DNA of 53,974 nt, taken from the NCBI RefSeq assembly GCF_025766255.1, contig NW_026516864.1:1-53974 (forward strand), given 5' to 3'. Below are positions 43,261 through 53,974 of the stretch, one piece after another. Origin of the DNA: Zychaea mexicana (lineage: Eukaryota; Mucoromycota; Mucoromycetes; Mucorales; Lichtheimiaceae). The notes under the pieces were generated by a model that saw only the letters and a program-made list of their open reading frames with translations, did not search any database and had not been told where the DNA came from. The position numbers and the translations under genes were made by a program. The first letter of the stretch is position 1; each line of letters begins with the position of its first letter.

Positions 43261-44020
43261 ATATTCTCATCATTTTTATTAGTATATTCATTCATAATTT
43301 CAATGTCCGATTCCATAATTAAATCCTATATTGGGTAATAATTTTAAACTAGGAGGATAAACAATATCTATAAATTTTACAGTAAACTGTAATTTATAAT
43401 ATTTTATTATTCTGTCAAGCGTTCTAGTAAAATTCTAATTTCATTGAATTTTATCTGAACTGGGCGTCGTCATTCTTCCTAGCCTGTTTTTTCTTAAACA
43501 TAATAGTTGCGATTAATTCTAGTAGTTGAGAATTTTATAAGGTTTGAGAATTTGGTTTTTTATTTAATAAATAAAATAATATAATTATTTATAATTTATT
43601 TAAAATGATATTATTTATAGTTTTTTATTTTTTTGCTATATTATTGAAAACATAATACTAAGACTCACCTTCCCTATATGTAAAATTCAATTTTGGAATT
43701 CAAAATATGTAACTTAGCAGCAAATAAAAATTTATTACCGTATATTATATTTGTTTAAAAGTCCCAGAAATAGAAAAAAAAAGTTACCATGGTAACATAA
43801 TATATTTCAAGTAATATTTCTTCTATAGTAAAATGAAAAAATAAAATGCTTATAATAATATTTATTCAGTAATATTATACTATAAAAAAATAAAAATATT
43901 GTATTTTTTATTAACTATAGTAACTGTTTGTTCTTCTTAATCCATGCCTGTAGTTTTAAAAAGAAATATAGTTGATGATATATTTTATAGTTTTATGCTT
44001 AATTAAAATAAATTTACTTT
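43261..44020. other. AT-rich DNA between transposase relics
   Basis: No ORF of note. It holds the perfect 14-bp palindrome GTTACCATGGTAAC near 43785. Otherwise low-complexity A/T. Confidence 0.4.
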
Positions 44021-44280
44021 TTAATTTCTATAGATAATGTTTTTTTCATTAAAATAGTCTATTATAATTTCTTTTTGTTTAAAATCTGATTTTTTAACCC
44101 ACATATTACCATCATCATTGTAACCTACCCATTTAACATAGAATATATATTTTTTATCTTCAATTTTATGGTTTATTATTTTATCAATTTCATATATATT
44201 TTTTATCTTCAATTTTATGGTTTATTATTTTATCAATTTCATATATATTTTCATCATCATTCGTATTTCTTATATCATAG
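44021..44280 (-). pseudogene. Isolated chromodomain remnant of the same transposase family
   Basis: The 63-aa open piece 44212-44021 reads YEIDKIINHKIEDKKYIFYVKWVGYNDDGNMWV, clearly the same chromodomain. Immediately upstream a segment of about 53 bp (atcttcaattttatggttta and on) is duplicated in tandem (about 44153-44259), repeating the chromodomain start. The catalytic part is absent. Confidence 0.8.
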
Positions 44281-44339
44281 TTTGGTTTGAATAGGGAGTC
44301 TGTAACAAAGGCGGTAAGGTCCCCATATTATATTAAAGA

Positions 44340-46950
44340 AATAGCATAGGCACAATGTTGCACACAAGAGATTTTTTGAGTTGATTCACCGATGGGATAA
44401 GTCATGTTCAGTAGAATGAGCACTATGTTGGCCCTACAATCGAGATATGTCATGGTCGAGCGAAGAAATAGCATAGGCACAATGTTGCACACAAGAGATT
44501 TTTTGAGTTGATTTACCGATGGGATAAGTCATGGTCGGTAGAATGAGCACTATATTGGCCCTATAATCGAGATATGTCATGTTCGATCGAAGAATGGCAC
44601 AGGCACACAAGAGATTTTGGGTTCCAGTCCACTTTTTCTCGGTCCATTCCACCAACGGGATAAGTCATGGTCGGTAAAACAAACACTATGTTGGCCCTAC
44701 GATTGGGACATGTCATAGTCGAGCGAAGAAATAGCATAGGCACAATGTTGCACACAAGAGATTTTTTGAGTTTTGATTCACCGATGGGATAAGTCATGAT
44801 CAGTAGAATGAACACTATATTGGCCCTACATTTGGGACATGTCATGGTCGAGCAAAGAAATAGCATAGGCACAATGTTGCACACAAGAGATTTTTTGAGT
44901 TTTGATTCACCGATGGGATAAGTCATGGTCAGTAGAATGAGTACTATGTTGGCCCTACAATTGGAACATGTCATGTTCGATCAAAGAAATGGCACAGGCA
45001 CACAAGAGATTTTGGGTTCCAGTCCACTTTTTCTCGGTCCATTCCACCAACGGGATAAGTCATGGTCGGTAAAACAAGCACTATGTTGGCCCTACATTTG
45101 GGACATGTCATGGTCGAGCGAAGAAACAGCATAGGCACATTGTTGCGCACAAGAGATTCTTTGAGTTTTGATTCACCGATGGGATAAGTCATGGTCAGTA
45201 GAATGAGCACTATGTTGGCCCTACGATTGGGACATGTCATGGTCGATCAAAGAAATGGCACAGGCACACAAGAGATTTGAGTTCCAGTCCACTTTTTCTT
45301 GGTCCATTCCACCAACGGGATAAGTCATGGTCGGTAAAACAAGCACTATGTTGGCCCTACATTTGGGACATGTCATAGTCGAGCGAAGAAACAGCATAGG
45401 CACATTGTTGCGCACAAGAGATTCTTTGAGTTTTGATTCACCGATGGGATAAGTCATGGTCAGTAGAATGAGTACTATGTTGGCCCTACGATTGGGACAT
45501 GTCATGGTCGATCGAAGAAATGGCACAGGCACACAAGAGATTTGAGTTCCAGTCCACTTTTTCTTGGTCCATTCCACCAACGGGATAAGTCATGGTCGGT
45601 AAAACAAGCACTATGTTGGCCCTACATTTGGGACATGTCATGGTCGAGCAAAGAAACAGCATAGGCACAATGTTGCACACAAGAGATTTTTTGAGTTTTG
45701 ATTCACCGATGGGATAAGTCATGGTTGGTAAATTAAACACTATGTTGGCCCTATGATTGGGACATGTCATGGTCGAGCAAAGAAATAGCATAGGCACAAT
45801 GTTGCACACAAGAGATTTTTTAAGTTGATTCACCGATGGGATAAGTCATGGTCGGTAGAATGAGCACTATGTTGGCCCTACAATCGAGATATGTCATGGT
45901 CGAGCGAAGAAACAGCATAGGCACATTTTGTTCCACATGAGACGGTAATCAGGACGAGATCCGTTCCTTGGTGTGCCTATGCTGTTTCTTCGCTCGACCA
46001 TGACATGTCCCAAATGTAGGGCCAATATAGTGTTTAATTTACCGACCATGACTTATCCCATCGATGAATCAAAACTCAAAAAATCTCTTGTGTGCAACAT
46101 TGTGCCTATGCTGTTTCTTTGCTCGACCATGACATGTCCCAAATGTAGGGCCAACATAGTGCTTGTTTTACCGACCATGACTTATCCCGTTGGTGGAATG
46201 GACCAAGAAAAAGTGGACTGGAACTCAAATCTCTTGTGTGCCTGTGCCATTTCTTCGATCGACCATGACATGTCCCAATCGTAGGGCCAACATAGTGCTT
46301 GTTTTACCGACCATGACTTATCCCGTTGGTGGAATGGACCGAGAAAAAGTGGACTGGAACCCAAAATCTCTTGTGTGCCTGTGCCATTTCTTCGATCGAA
46401 CATGACATGTTCCAATCGTAGGGCCAACATAGTGCTCATTCTACTGACCATGACTTATCCCATCGGTGAATCAAAACTCAAAAAATCTCTTGTGTGCAAC
46501 ATTGTGCCTATGCTGTTTCTTTGCTCGACCATGACATGTCCCAAATGTAGGGCCAACATAGTGTTTGTTTTACCGACCATGACTTATCCCGTTGGTGGAA
46601 TGGACTGAGAAAAAGTGGACTGGAACCCAAAATCTCTTGTGTGCCTGTGCCATTTCTTCGATTGAACATGACATATCTCGATTGTAGGGCCAACATAGTG
46701 CTCATTCTACCGACCATGACTTATCCCATCGGTGAATCAACTCAAAAAATCTCTTGTGTGTGACATTGTGCCTATGCTATTTCTTCGCTCGACCATGACA
46801 TGTCCCAATCGTAGGGCCAACATAGTACTCATTCTACTGACCATGACTTATCCCATCGGTGAATCAAAACTCAAAGAATCTCTTGTGTGCAACAATGTGC
46901 CTATGCTATTTCTTCGCTCGACCATGACATGTCCCAATTGTAGAACCGGA
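44340..46950. repeat. Large inverted satellite array (units of 126-137 bp)
   Basis: The core GGGATAAGTCATGGTCGGTA recurs 12 times in one orientation, at about 44394, 44520, 44657, 44787, 44915, 45052, 45180, 45317, 45446, 45583, 45711 and 45838. It recurs seven times inverted, at about 46048, 46176, 46311, 46448, 46576, 46716 and 46845. Two unit types alternate in places: about 128 bp (with GATTCACCGATG) and 137 bp (with CCATTCCACCAACG). The orientations meet at a unique spacer about 45930-45965, so the whole is a palindrome with arms of about 1.6 and 1.0 kb. ORFs through the array are by-products of the repeat. Confidence 0.95.
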
Positions 46951-47087
46951 AAAAGTAGCTTGGAGTGGCTATAAGCTGTACTATTTTGTTTGTGCCTGAG
47001 TTTTATACATCCGTAAAATGTGAACCAAAAAGTATTTAAGCCGAAGTCAAATAACATTTTTCGAAATCATTCAAAACATAATACACA

Positions 47088-47618
47088 ATGACCTTGGACA
47101 CCCATACCACTATGAACACCGAAGATCTGGACTATTACGAAGACGAGGTTGAGATGCAAGAACGAGATGCCATGGAATTCGATATGACGCTACCATTCGC
47201 TGAGGCTGATGAAGAATTACAACTACCACTACCACCGCCATACTCCCTACCAGCATCAACTCCAACAACAACATCAACAACAACATCAGCAGCATCAACA
47301 TCACCATCAACATCAGCAGCATCACCATCACCATCATCAGCAGCACCACCATCACCATCACCATTACCACGACAACAACGTCGGCAACGTCGATAATACA
47401 CCAAGGATGATATTGTTTCTGTCCTTCGTGCTTACTTGCGGGAAGGACGTACCATGGAAGAATCTGCGAGAAGGGGTGACATGCCGAGGACAACAGCCGC
47501 CAGGCTCATCCGCACGTATCGCCCCCAAATGCCTCCACGACCAGCTCCAGTCCGTCCTCGTCAAGCAAGCATGATCAACCAAGTTGACGATGATATTTTG
47601 ACGACTACCTTACAATAA
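47088..47618 (+). pseudogene. Helix-turn-helix protein with acidic start and simple-repeat linker, one stop
   Basis: One frame from ATG 47088 to TAA 47616-47618, interrupted by TAA at 47394-47396. The first 45 residues are acidic. Next comes a Pro/Ser/Thr/Ala linker encoded by CAC/CAA/CAG trinucleotide runs (about 47215-47370). The C-terminal part, KDDIVSVLRAYLREGRTMEE and ARRGDMPRTTAARLIRTY, is a helix-turn-helix like those at the N-terminus of Tc1-type transposases. There is no catalytic domain. It may belong to the same element as the following transposase relic. Confidence 0.55.
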
Positions 47619-47838
47619 TAAATACAAATTTTATTATGCTGAAAATATAGCATTCACTGTGTTACGCGGTACAGCTGCGCTTTGTCCTGTCTCATCTTCT
47701 TTGTCACTTCCATAAAAAAGCTTCAACTTCGTGTTACCAAACACGTATATTGCGGCAAAAAAAAGTATAAAACCAGTACAGCTTTTCTGCTGCAGCTTGT
47801 GCTTACATTTCGTTCAAGATCTTTACTCAACTATTACC

Positions 47839-49250
47839 ATGTTATCTATTGAAAACCCGATACTCCCACACGATACCGACGTTGATATCCATGAAGATGA
47901 GATGGAAGTAGACGATGTGTATGAAATTGTGTCCGACGAGTGTAGTAGTTTTACTGGTGGTGTCCAATCACTTGTATCAATGACCAAGAGGAAAAATATA
48001 CCACAGGTACCTAATTAAAATCTTCTTGTTTTACGAGTTTTTTGTTATTAACTGATGGTCGTTAATATGATAGGCATGTTCCACATCCATGTTAACGGAT
48101 CCTCCAACGCCCACTTCAACCGTCACCGTAGCCACCCAAAAAGCAACAGTGAAAAAGGTCAAGGGAAGACCTCGCAAAAACATTCAGCAAGAAAACATTG
48201 TTCCAAAAAGTATGTTACTTATTATTGCTAAAACTTCAGTTGCTTTCAATATCTAACCTTGAACTCTAAATTCATAGGGGCTCATCGAGTGTATCGAGAT
48301 TCAGAAATAATCTAACTTATCGACAGAATTCAAAACATTACCTTAAACGCTGCAGAAGCTGGACGCGACCTCTTGATCCCTGAACGACCTGCACAGAGAT
48401 ACTGGAAACGCTTTGCTGATGGTGAACCGTATCTTCTAAGCACAATGGGCAAATCTCCCGGTCCCCCACCGACGTTAACACCAGAACATACCACATTCCT
48501 TCCAGGCTTATTATGACACCAAGTCAGACGCGACCCTGAAAGAGGCACAGCAATCCCCTTGTCGATCGATTCGGTATCAACATCACCCAAAGCGGCCTAC
48601 AAAAGCATCTTGTGAGTAAATGTGGGCTTACCATGAAGAAGCTGGAACGGATTTCCGAATATCGCAACTCGGATGAAACGGTCGCCTCCCGCATGAATTG
48701 GGCGCATGCGTTCGAAGCCAGTGGCATGGACTACTACAAGTGTATCTTTATTGACGAAGCTGGTTTTAATATGCACATTAAGCGTAATTTTGGTCGTTCG
48801 CGTCGAGGTGCTCCAGCCAGGGCTTTGGTTTCGAGGTCCCGTGGTGTGAATATGACGATCTTGGGAGCGATAACTGGTGAAGGCGTGGTCAACCTCAGCC
48901 TTAGATACCACAGGCAGTTGTTGGCTCGAAAAAACGCAAACTCCGCGATGGCGAGGAAAAGGTTGTGGGCAAGATCGGTACGCGGGCAGAGCACTATATC
49001 AAGTTTTTGGAGGTGCTCATGGAAGTATTAAAGGAAAATAACATGGGAGGAAGAACTTATGTAATGGATAATGCCACTATCCGTCCAAGATCTAAGCAAT
49101 TCTTCCAACCACCTTGCGTTTCTCGGGGAGCGTTCAGCTTTTCTGGAGCATACACGTTGCGCTTCTATATATTTAGTCTTCAGCCTTCAACTTTCCAGGA
49201 ATTGTTCAATATCAGTACATTAAAATGCGCCACGATTTGAGACGAACAGC
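47839..49250 (+). pseudogene. Tc1/mariner-like transposase, multi-exon, broken
   Basis: Likely exons: 47839-48006 (acidic N-terminus), 48074-48209 (basic GRPRK motif), then 48278 on; introns have GTACCT/GTATGT donors and TAG acceptors. Exon 3 reads LIPERPAQRYWKRFADGEP, a helix-turn-helix region, with stops at about 48312 and 48514 and frame changes to 48612. The core has CIFIDEAGFNMHIKR (first Asp), GRTYVMDNATI (second Asp, after a frame change near 48965) and only a mutated trace of the final LNPIE box near 49160-49215. Dead. It belongs to a different family from the transposases at 9252 and 11053. Confidence 0.8.
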
Positions 49251-50440
49251 TTATACAAGATGGTGAAATAGTCAAGTAATTTGGTTGTTGACGTCATGCA
49301 TACAAACAATGACTTCTCATGCTCGAGCAAGGGGTCTAAAAAATTAGACACTCTTACAAGCGAGTCAGTCACATCTCTCGATTATGAATCTATGCATAAG
49401 CATTTTTGCATTTAACTTGTTTATATCTGAGAGCATTGACGTTGTGACCATATAGTTTGGGACCAGAGTTTTAGTAAGAATGTTATCAGCGTAAAAAAAA
49501 TAAGAAGAGAAAGTGGTGGCACGAACATGTTGTTGAAAAAATGATCCGGATAGCGACTGCCATTTCTCCTCCTTCTCGACCATCATCCTTCAAGAGTAAA
49601 AGCATTCTTGTAGTTTCGCAGCTCTATGAATCTATGCGGTCTATTAACAAGTGCTCTCGTATCTGGAAGAAAAATATACCTTTGTTTTACGCCGCCATTT
49701 CTGTGGCTGCTTACAAATGAGAATACAGCCGTAAGCGGAGGAGATGAGATGGCTCGGTTGTTACGCGCTTAATACAATTTACTGATGAAGAATCATATAT
49801 GCGTAAGTAAAATCACGCGTATAATAATATTATTATTGCACTGTTTACTCATACATTCTTTAACACCTCGTGCCACGCCAACTCTTACCAACAAAAGTAA
49901 GCTGACTGATGCAATTGGCAATCTGCATTGTATATGTGTATATGTGTATAGCACGTGTGCCACATAAATTATTCATGCAGGTTACGCGACAGAGATAATG
50001 CGAGGATGATAACTAAACTGATAAAAGGGTCATTCTTCGCCTGTAAGCGCGAGGGAGAAGTAACACAAGCTCAAACGCCATTGACAAGGTGTATTCCGTT
50101 TACGAAAAACGAATGGTCAAGAGGAAAGTGGTACTTTTTGAAACCGGAGAGTAGCGGGAAAAAAGGCATCCTACTTGCAATACCAGCGCGTTATAAAATA
50201 TCGTATAAACCTTTTTGAACCAAGCTTTGACAACGCGAGTCCGCAGCAGTCGGTCAGGTCAAGCTTGACTTGAAGTCAAGCGTGTCTCAATTGCTGCCGT
50301 TGATGGCCATTTGTTTCAAACGAATCGTGCATCGCAGAACTGAAAAACACGGATGCCAACCTCGTTTCTTTCTTTTAAGAACAATAGCAGGGTCTGTGCG
50401 TAGAGAGCACGGTGTCAAAGAGTTGCCACCGCTTTATATG
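49251..50440. other. No supported gene
   Basis: Only short ORFs of odd composition. One perfect 19-bp inverted repeat, GCTTGACTTGAAGTCAAGC, lies at 50263-50281. I see no transposon end or RNA gene. Confidence 0.5.
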
Positions 50441-50452
50441 CACTTATAAAAG
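50441..50452 (+). promoter_or_regulatory. TATA-box-like site
   Basis: CACTTATAAAAG, about 100 bp ahead of an ATG at 50541 that opens only ten codons (GRHYPTKD and stop). It could be the promoter of a spliced gene that covers the ORFs at 50887-51487. Weak evidence. Confidence 0.3.
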
Positions 50453-50842
50453 ATCCTAGATCTCAATCAGTACATTCACAAACAAAGTACAAAAGTACAT
50501 CACAAGGTCGATCAGTACGCGAGAGATTTTTCTTTGTGAAATGGGACGTCATTACCCAACGAAAGATTAACTTTCCGTTATAATAATAATCAAACATAGA
50601 AAGCTTCTCTTGTTGATTATTATCTTTTTGTCATTTTCTTATTGTATTTTAAAGAGAAACCCTCTTTTTTAGGAAGTTCCAATAGAAAAAGAGGGAAAAA
50701 CTCCTGCTGTCTCTTTTTTCCAGGAAGACAACAAAACCTGATCGAAGACGCAGGTAGTGAATGGTCGCTACGCAATGAGAGACCTTCGCCATTCACTAGT
50801 GGCGCCCGTGCCGTGTGTGCCCACAACGTCAACTAAGCACAA

Positions 50843-50922
50843 AGATGCCTCAAGGTTGTTGTACTACGTTGGTGCAGCCCTAGGGCATGCTTCCAACAAC
50901 CTTGCTACCGTTGAAGCATCTT
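50843..50922. repeat. Imperfect hairpin, 11-bp perfect core stem
   Basis: CAAGGTTGTTG (50851-50861) pairs with CAACAACCTTG (50894-50904). AGATGC (50843) and GCATCT (50916) extend the stem outside. The loop is about 32 nt. Possible structured RNA or small fold-back element. Confidence 0.45.
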
Positions 50923-51487
50923 TCGGGTGAAAATATCCACCTCGACTCGGCGGATAGCTTTCCAAGTCAAGGATTCACACAACACTTTGTGCATCATAAA
51001 GTTTGTGTAAATGGAACTGCAGAAGAAAAAAAATGGGAGGGGTGGGGGGTTTTTTGGTATTCTTACCCAGACACTTTTTTGCCGTCACGCTCGGGTCTTC
51101 AATGAAATCCATCATGTTGATTGGCTCTCATTTGTAAGGCTCTGGTTGGCTCATTTTATGGACCGCTTATATCATATGACGCAACTTGGCACAAAAGCAA
51201 AGGGAAGGGGAAGGAGATGTGTAAGTGATAGTCGTCGTGAAGAAGTCAAATACGCTATAGCAGCAGTGATCGACATGCTATGTATGTTTCACCATGCCGA
51301 TGTACCCTCCGATACTGTCGCCGCTTATTTTGGAAAGAAGTCAGTGCACGCACCCGGCCTCCACGTCAAATACAGGTACGTTTCGAATGCCAACTTGTTC
51401 AATGAGTACGCAAGAAAAAAAAAGATGCGACTGAACAACTCAATTAGAAATGACAAGGAAGAAAGACAGAATGCCAACGATGATTAA
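50887..51487 (+). CDS. Hypothetical protein fragment(s), unrecognised
   Basis: Two overlapping ORFs in different frames: 50887-51105 (72 aa) and 51011-51487 (158 aa). The second has the more protein-like composition from about residue 60, including SRREEVKYAIAAVIDMLCMF and KKSVHAPGLHVKYRYVSNANL, and a basic C-terminus. Together they may be one gene with a frameshift or an intron near 51030-51105. I find no known domain. Confidence 0.3.
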
Positions 51488-53937
51488 GAACAACGGATGA
51501 GTGCTCGTGTGCGATCTGGGAAGCAGTAACTACTGCTGAATTTCCAAGGGCTCGTATCATTTGCCCTGGCGGACCAAATATCTACAAGTGATAATGTGGA
51601 TTTTGTTCGACCCATGGAGTATTCTGCTGAAAGTTCGCTCGACCCAATTCCATTCCACTTTTTTATAGGTTGCTGACTTGTATCTTTGCCTATTCAAATA
51701 TAAAACAATATCTCTTGTAACACAGTCAGTATTAGCATAGCAAAGTCGTCGTCACTTTTATTTCAACAACACAAACTCACTTCTCAACGTCTGTTAGTGA
51801 AGATACTGTTTAACGAGATTTCGAAGCAAACTTTGTTCTTGCTGCAATGGCAAATGATTGCTGGATTTTACTGAATCGTTTGGAAAGGCGGAAAGGGCAC
51901 TGCTTAGAAAGTTTGAGTCGCGTCTCAAGCTTTTGAATGGAATTACAGCTCAGCAAAACAAATAATAACTAGAGCAAGTACCATTATTGGCAATCACGAC
52001 CTTTAGTATTATCTCTCGAATACAGGTACATACACATCAGCACCCAAGAAGTATAGAATATCCTAGAATTACTGTAAACAATCCAAAATAAGTGGTGTAG
52101 AAGAAGAAGAAGATAGTCCCATATACATCCAAGCTCATCATTTGAAACTTTAAACCCGAAACCAGACTAAACCCAGACCAGGACTTGCGCGTTCGCCTAA
52201 ACCTGCTCACTCACTGGCGTTCGTGCCAGGCCCCACAATTCGTTGCGAGCTACTCGCCCTTCTTTTCAACATATTGAGTGACTTAATTCATAACGATATC
52301 CTATATTTATCAGTAACGTAGCTGCTTGATATCATGACAATGCAGTAAGATATTTTGGATCGCGTGGGCAATGTATTAGGAAGAAGCCTGCATACCAGCG
52401 AAAATGCTGCTGTTTCCTTTTTTTTTTCACAAACATCATCCTATCTTCAACTTGAGAATCCAGTGTCTCTTACACAGAAAGTACACAGACCGGTCTTTTT
52501 TATTCCATTGCAATCAAATAGCGTTATCCCTTCATTACTATAGCAACAGCAGAAATAGTAAAGATGACATACCGATTAATTTTGTCTAGATAGTCTGCTG
52601 GATCGAAGCCTGGATGTGTGCAAAATGTTATGAGTAGGATTGCCTGTTTCCTTTTGGTCCTGAGAAATGGGTTCGAAAGTGATTGGTGCTGTTGCTGTTC
52701 GGTGTATGGGATGATATATACATCTTTACTTGAATGTTGATAAAATTACACCAACGTCATAATCAAAAAATTAGCGCTGGATACCGTCTTTATTTTAATG
52801 GTGCTGTGTCACCCTTCTTTTCTGCACGTGATGGAAGAAAATATATCGGCTGGCATAGAACATATTCAAACGAGTTCGTCTGTATTTGCAGTGGTGTTGC
52901 TAATATCAAAAAATGCCGATTTTGACAGCGATTGAATGACCACTGACGATTGTGTAAAATGTGTGTTGTATATTCGTTCGTCAAAGTTTTTATATATGTT
53001 CGAGTGCTGTGAGTACAATTGCCGCCTTAATGTGTCACTTTGGTATGATAAAAACGCGTGGTCAACAACTCTGTATATATTATATCGTTACAGACGAGAT
53101 GATCTGCTAATCGTCGTCCAGAGAAATCGTTGTATGCAAACGTTCGTGAGAAGCACACGGTCCCAGTGACACCAGTAGAATGGTATGTTGAGTTGTCAGA
53201 GGTGCTTGTACGATCGATGGTGTGGAGCGTTCGTGATATTCATGCTTTTTGTTTGGTAAAGAGGAAAAAGAGTAGAGATGTGCTGTTCTTTTTCAGCAGC
53301 ACAGTCACTCAAAGACAGCACGATCATGGTTCACCGTCATATTCATATGTCGTTGTTCGACTATCCACATATACATGCTGGTAATCAAGCCAAGTTATAA
53401 AATAGAGATCCTTCTGTTTCTATTTCTTTTACCAGTGCTCTCACACAATCCGTCGTATCAGTAATCCGACAAAAGAACTGCCGTTCATAGCACATCTTCT
53501 AACCCGCTCAAAAAGTATTTTTTCTTTTTTAAATTGATCGTCTTTATTAAAGAATTCTATTCTTCTAGTCCAACACTGTTGCCTTCAGCAAACAAAGACC
53601 GGCACTCTGAAATATATATCCACATCACTCATCCATCACACCCATCCTCAACCAGCATGCTCAACACAATTAAACTAAGCACAGCATACTCTGCCCAGCA
53701 ATCACTCTTGACCACTTACCTGGATCCTCACACGTAGCAATGATACAAAGACGTAGTATCTACATTATAAGGACAGCCTCAAATTAGAAAATGGCTCAAG
53801 CTGATCCAGCAATACACATACATCAAAAAGTAAAGTACCTTATCACACCAACGGTCAATGGTCTTGCATCTGTTCCATAAACAAACAGAATAACCTGCCC
53901 ATCCAAATTCCTCTGCCACCGTCTCCAATACCCACAA
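51488..53937. other. No supported gene
   Basis: About 2.4 kb of mixed-composition DNA. ORFs up to 84 aa lack recognisable motifs and lie in both strands without splice logic. No repeat seen elsewhere in the window is found here. It may be host intergenic DNA beyond the repeat cluster. Confidence 0.45.
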
Positions 53938-53974
53938 TGGCCGCCGTCAACGATCGCGCGTTTACAAGCACTTC
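53938..53974 (+). CDS. Possible gene start at the right edge
   Basis: ATGGCCGCCGTCAACGATCG in a good initiation context (cacaATGGCC), after a C-rich, G-poor leader of the kind seen ahead of fungal genes. It is open for the 12 codons to the window end (MAAVNDRAFTST). Too short to identify. Confidence 0.3.

Noticed and set aside
35476..44300. AT-rich block as a nuclear insertion of mitochondrial DNA
   Set aside because: It encodes a chromodomain transposase and a Rep-like protein and has defined ends; no mitochondrial gene is seen.
44340..46950. CRISPR-like array of repeats and spacers
   Set aside because: The units are 126-137 bp and similar over their whole length; there are no unique spacers of uniform size and no cas genes, and the host is eukaryotic. 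It is a satellite array.
44434..46974. Family of Cys-containing ORFs (CPKCRANIV repeats) through the array
   Set aside because: They appear in both strands and only follow the repeat frame. They have no independent start, splice or codon signal, so they are by-products of the satellite.

Overview
The window is a repeat-rich, gene-poor stretch of a eukaryotic genome, most likely a fungus of the Mucoromycota type. This is inferred from short GT-AG introns (about 60-100 bp), Plavaka/CACTA elements, several Tc1/mariner-like families, Ty3/gypsy and L1-like retroelements, MULE and hAT-type elements. Nothing single-copy pins down the species. Almost every recognisable coding sequence is mobile, and most are broken.

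Region 1-27 kb is a nest. A Ty3/gypsy element on the minus strand (gypsy-1: LTR and primer-binding site at 26488-26686, Gag, protease, RT, RNase H, ending at 5281) has been split by later insertions. In order of coordinate these are: Plavaka-1 (from before base 1 to 5280), an AT-rich insert with an internal fold-back MITE (about 6134-7416), a 5.7-kb Tc1/mariner-like element with 552-bp inverted repeats and two convergent transposase genes (7684-13368, TA duplication), a hAT-like MITE (13613-14640, 8-bp duplication), a palindrome-rich AT insert (about 15683-16191), and a 9-kb Plavaka-2 (16195-25269, 3-bp duplication ATC) that itself carries another hAT-like MITE (24185-25071). Both Plavaka copies carry a transposase plus a convergent companion gene with the same four-exon structure.

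Region 26.7-34.3 kb holds a MULE transposase relic, a truncated hAT-like MITE, and a full-length but mutated L1-like LINE (28596-34255) bounded by a 15-bp target duplication and a poly(A) tail. The LINE is interrupted by a short AT-rich insert.

Region 34.5-44.3 kb is the most unusual. A second gypsy relic (gypsy-2) is split, with a clean 4-bp duplication (TCAG), by a 5.3-kb AT-rich unit made of two head-to-tail elements, d1 (35476-38326) and d2 (38343-40814), which share both ends. d1 encodes an intact 494-aa DDE transposase with a C-terminal chromodomain. d2 encodes a broken rolling-circle replication initiator (HUH endonuclease plus SF3 helicase, of the kind found in CRESS-DNA replicons). 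Both carry, at the same place near the right end, a stem-loop with TATTAC at the loop, preceded by repeated CGGYCA/ATGGTTAT motifs; this looks like a rolling-circle origin. Older relatives of the chromodomain transposase lie at 41252-43260 and 44021-44280.

Region 44.3-47.0 kb is a large inverted array of 126-137-bp satellite units. 47.0-49.3 kb holds a helix-turn-helix ORF and a broken Tc1-like transposase. From 49.3 kb to the end I see only weak ORFs, a hairpin and a palindrome, and possibly the first codons of a gene at the right edge.
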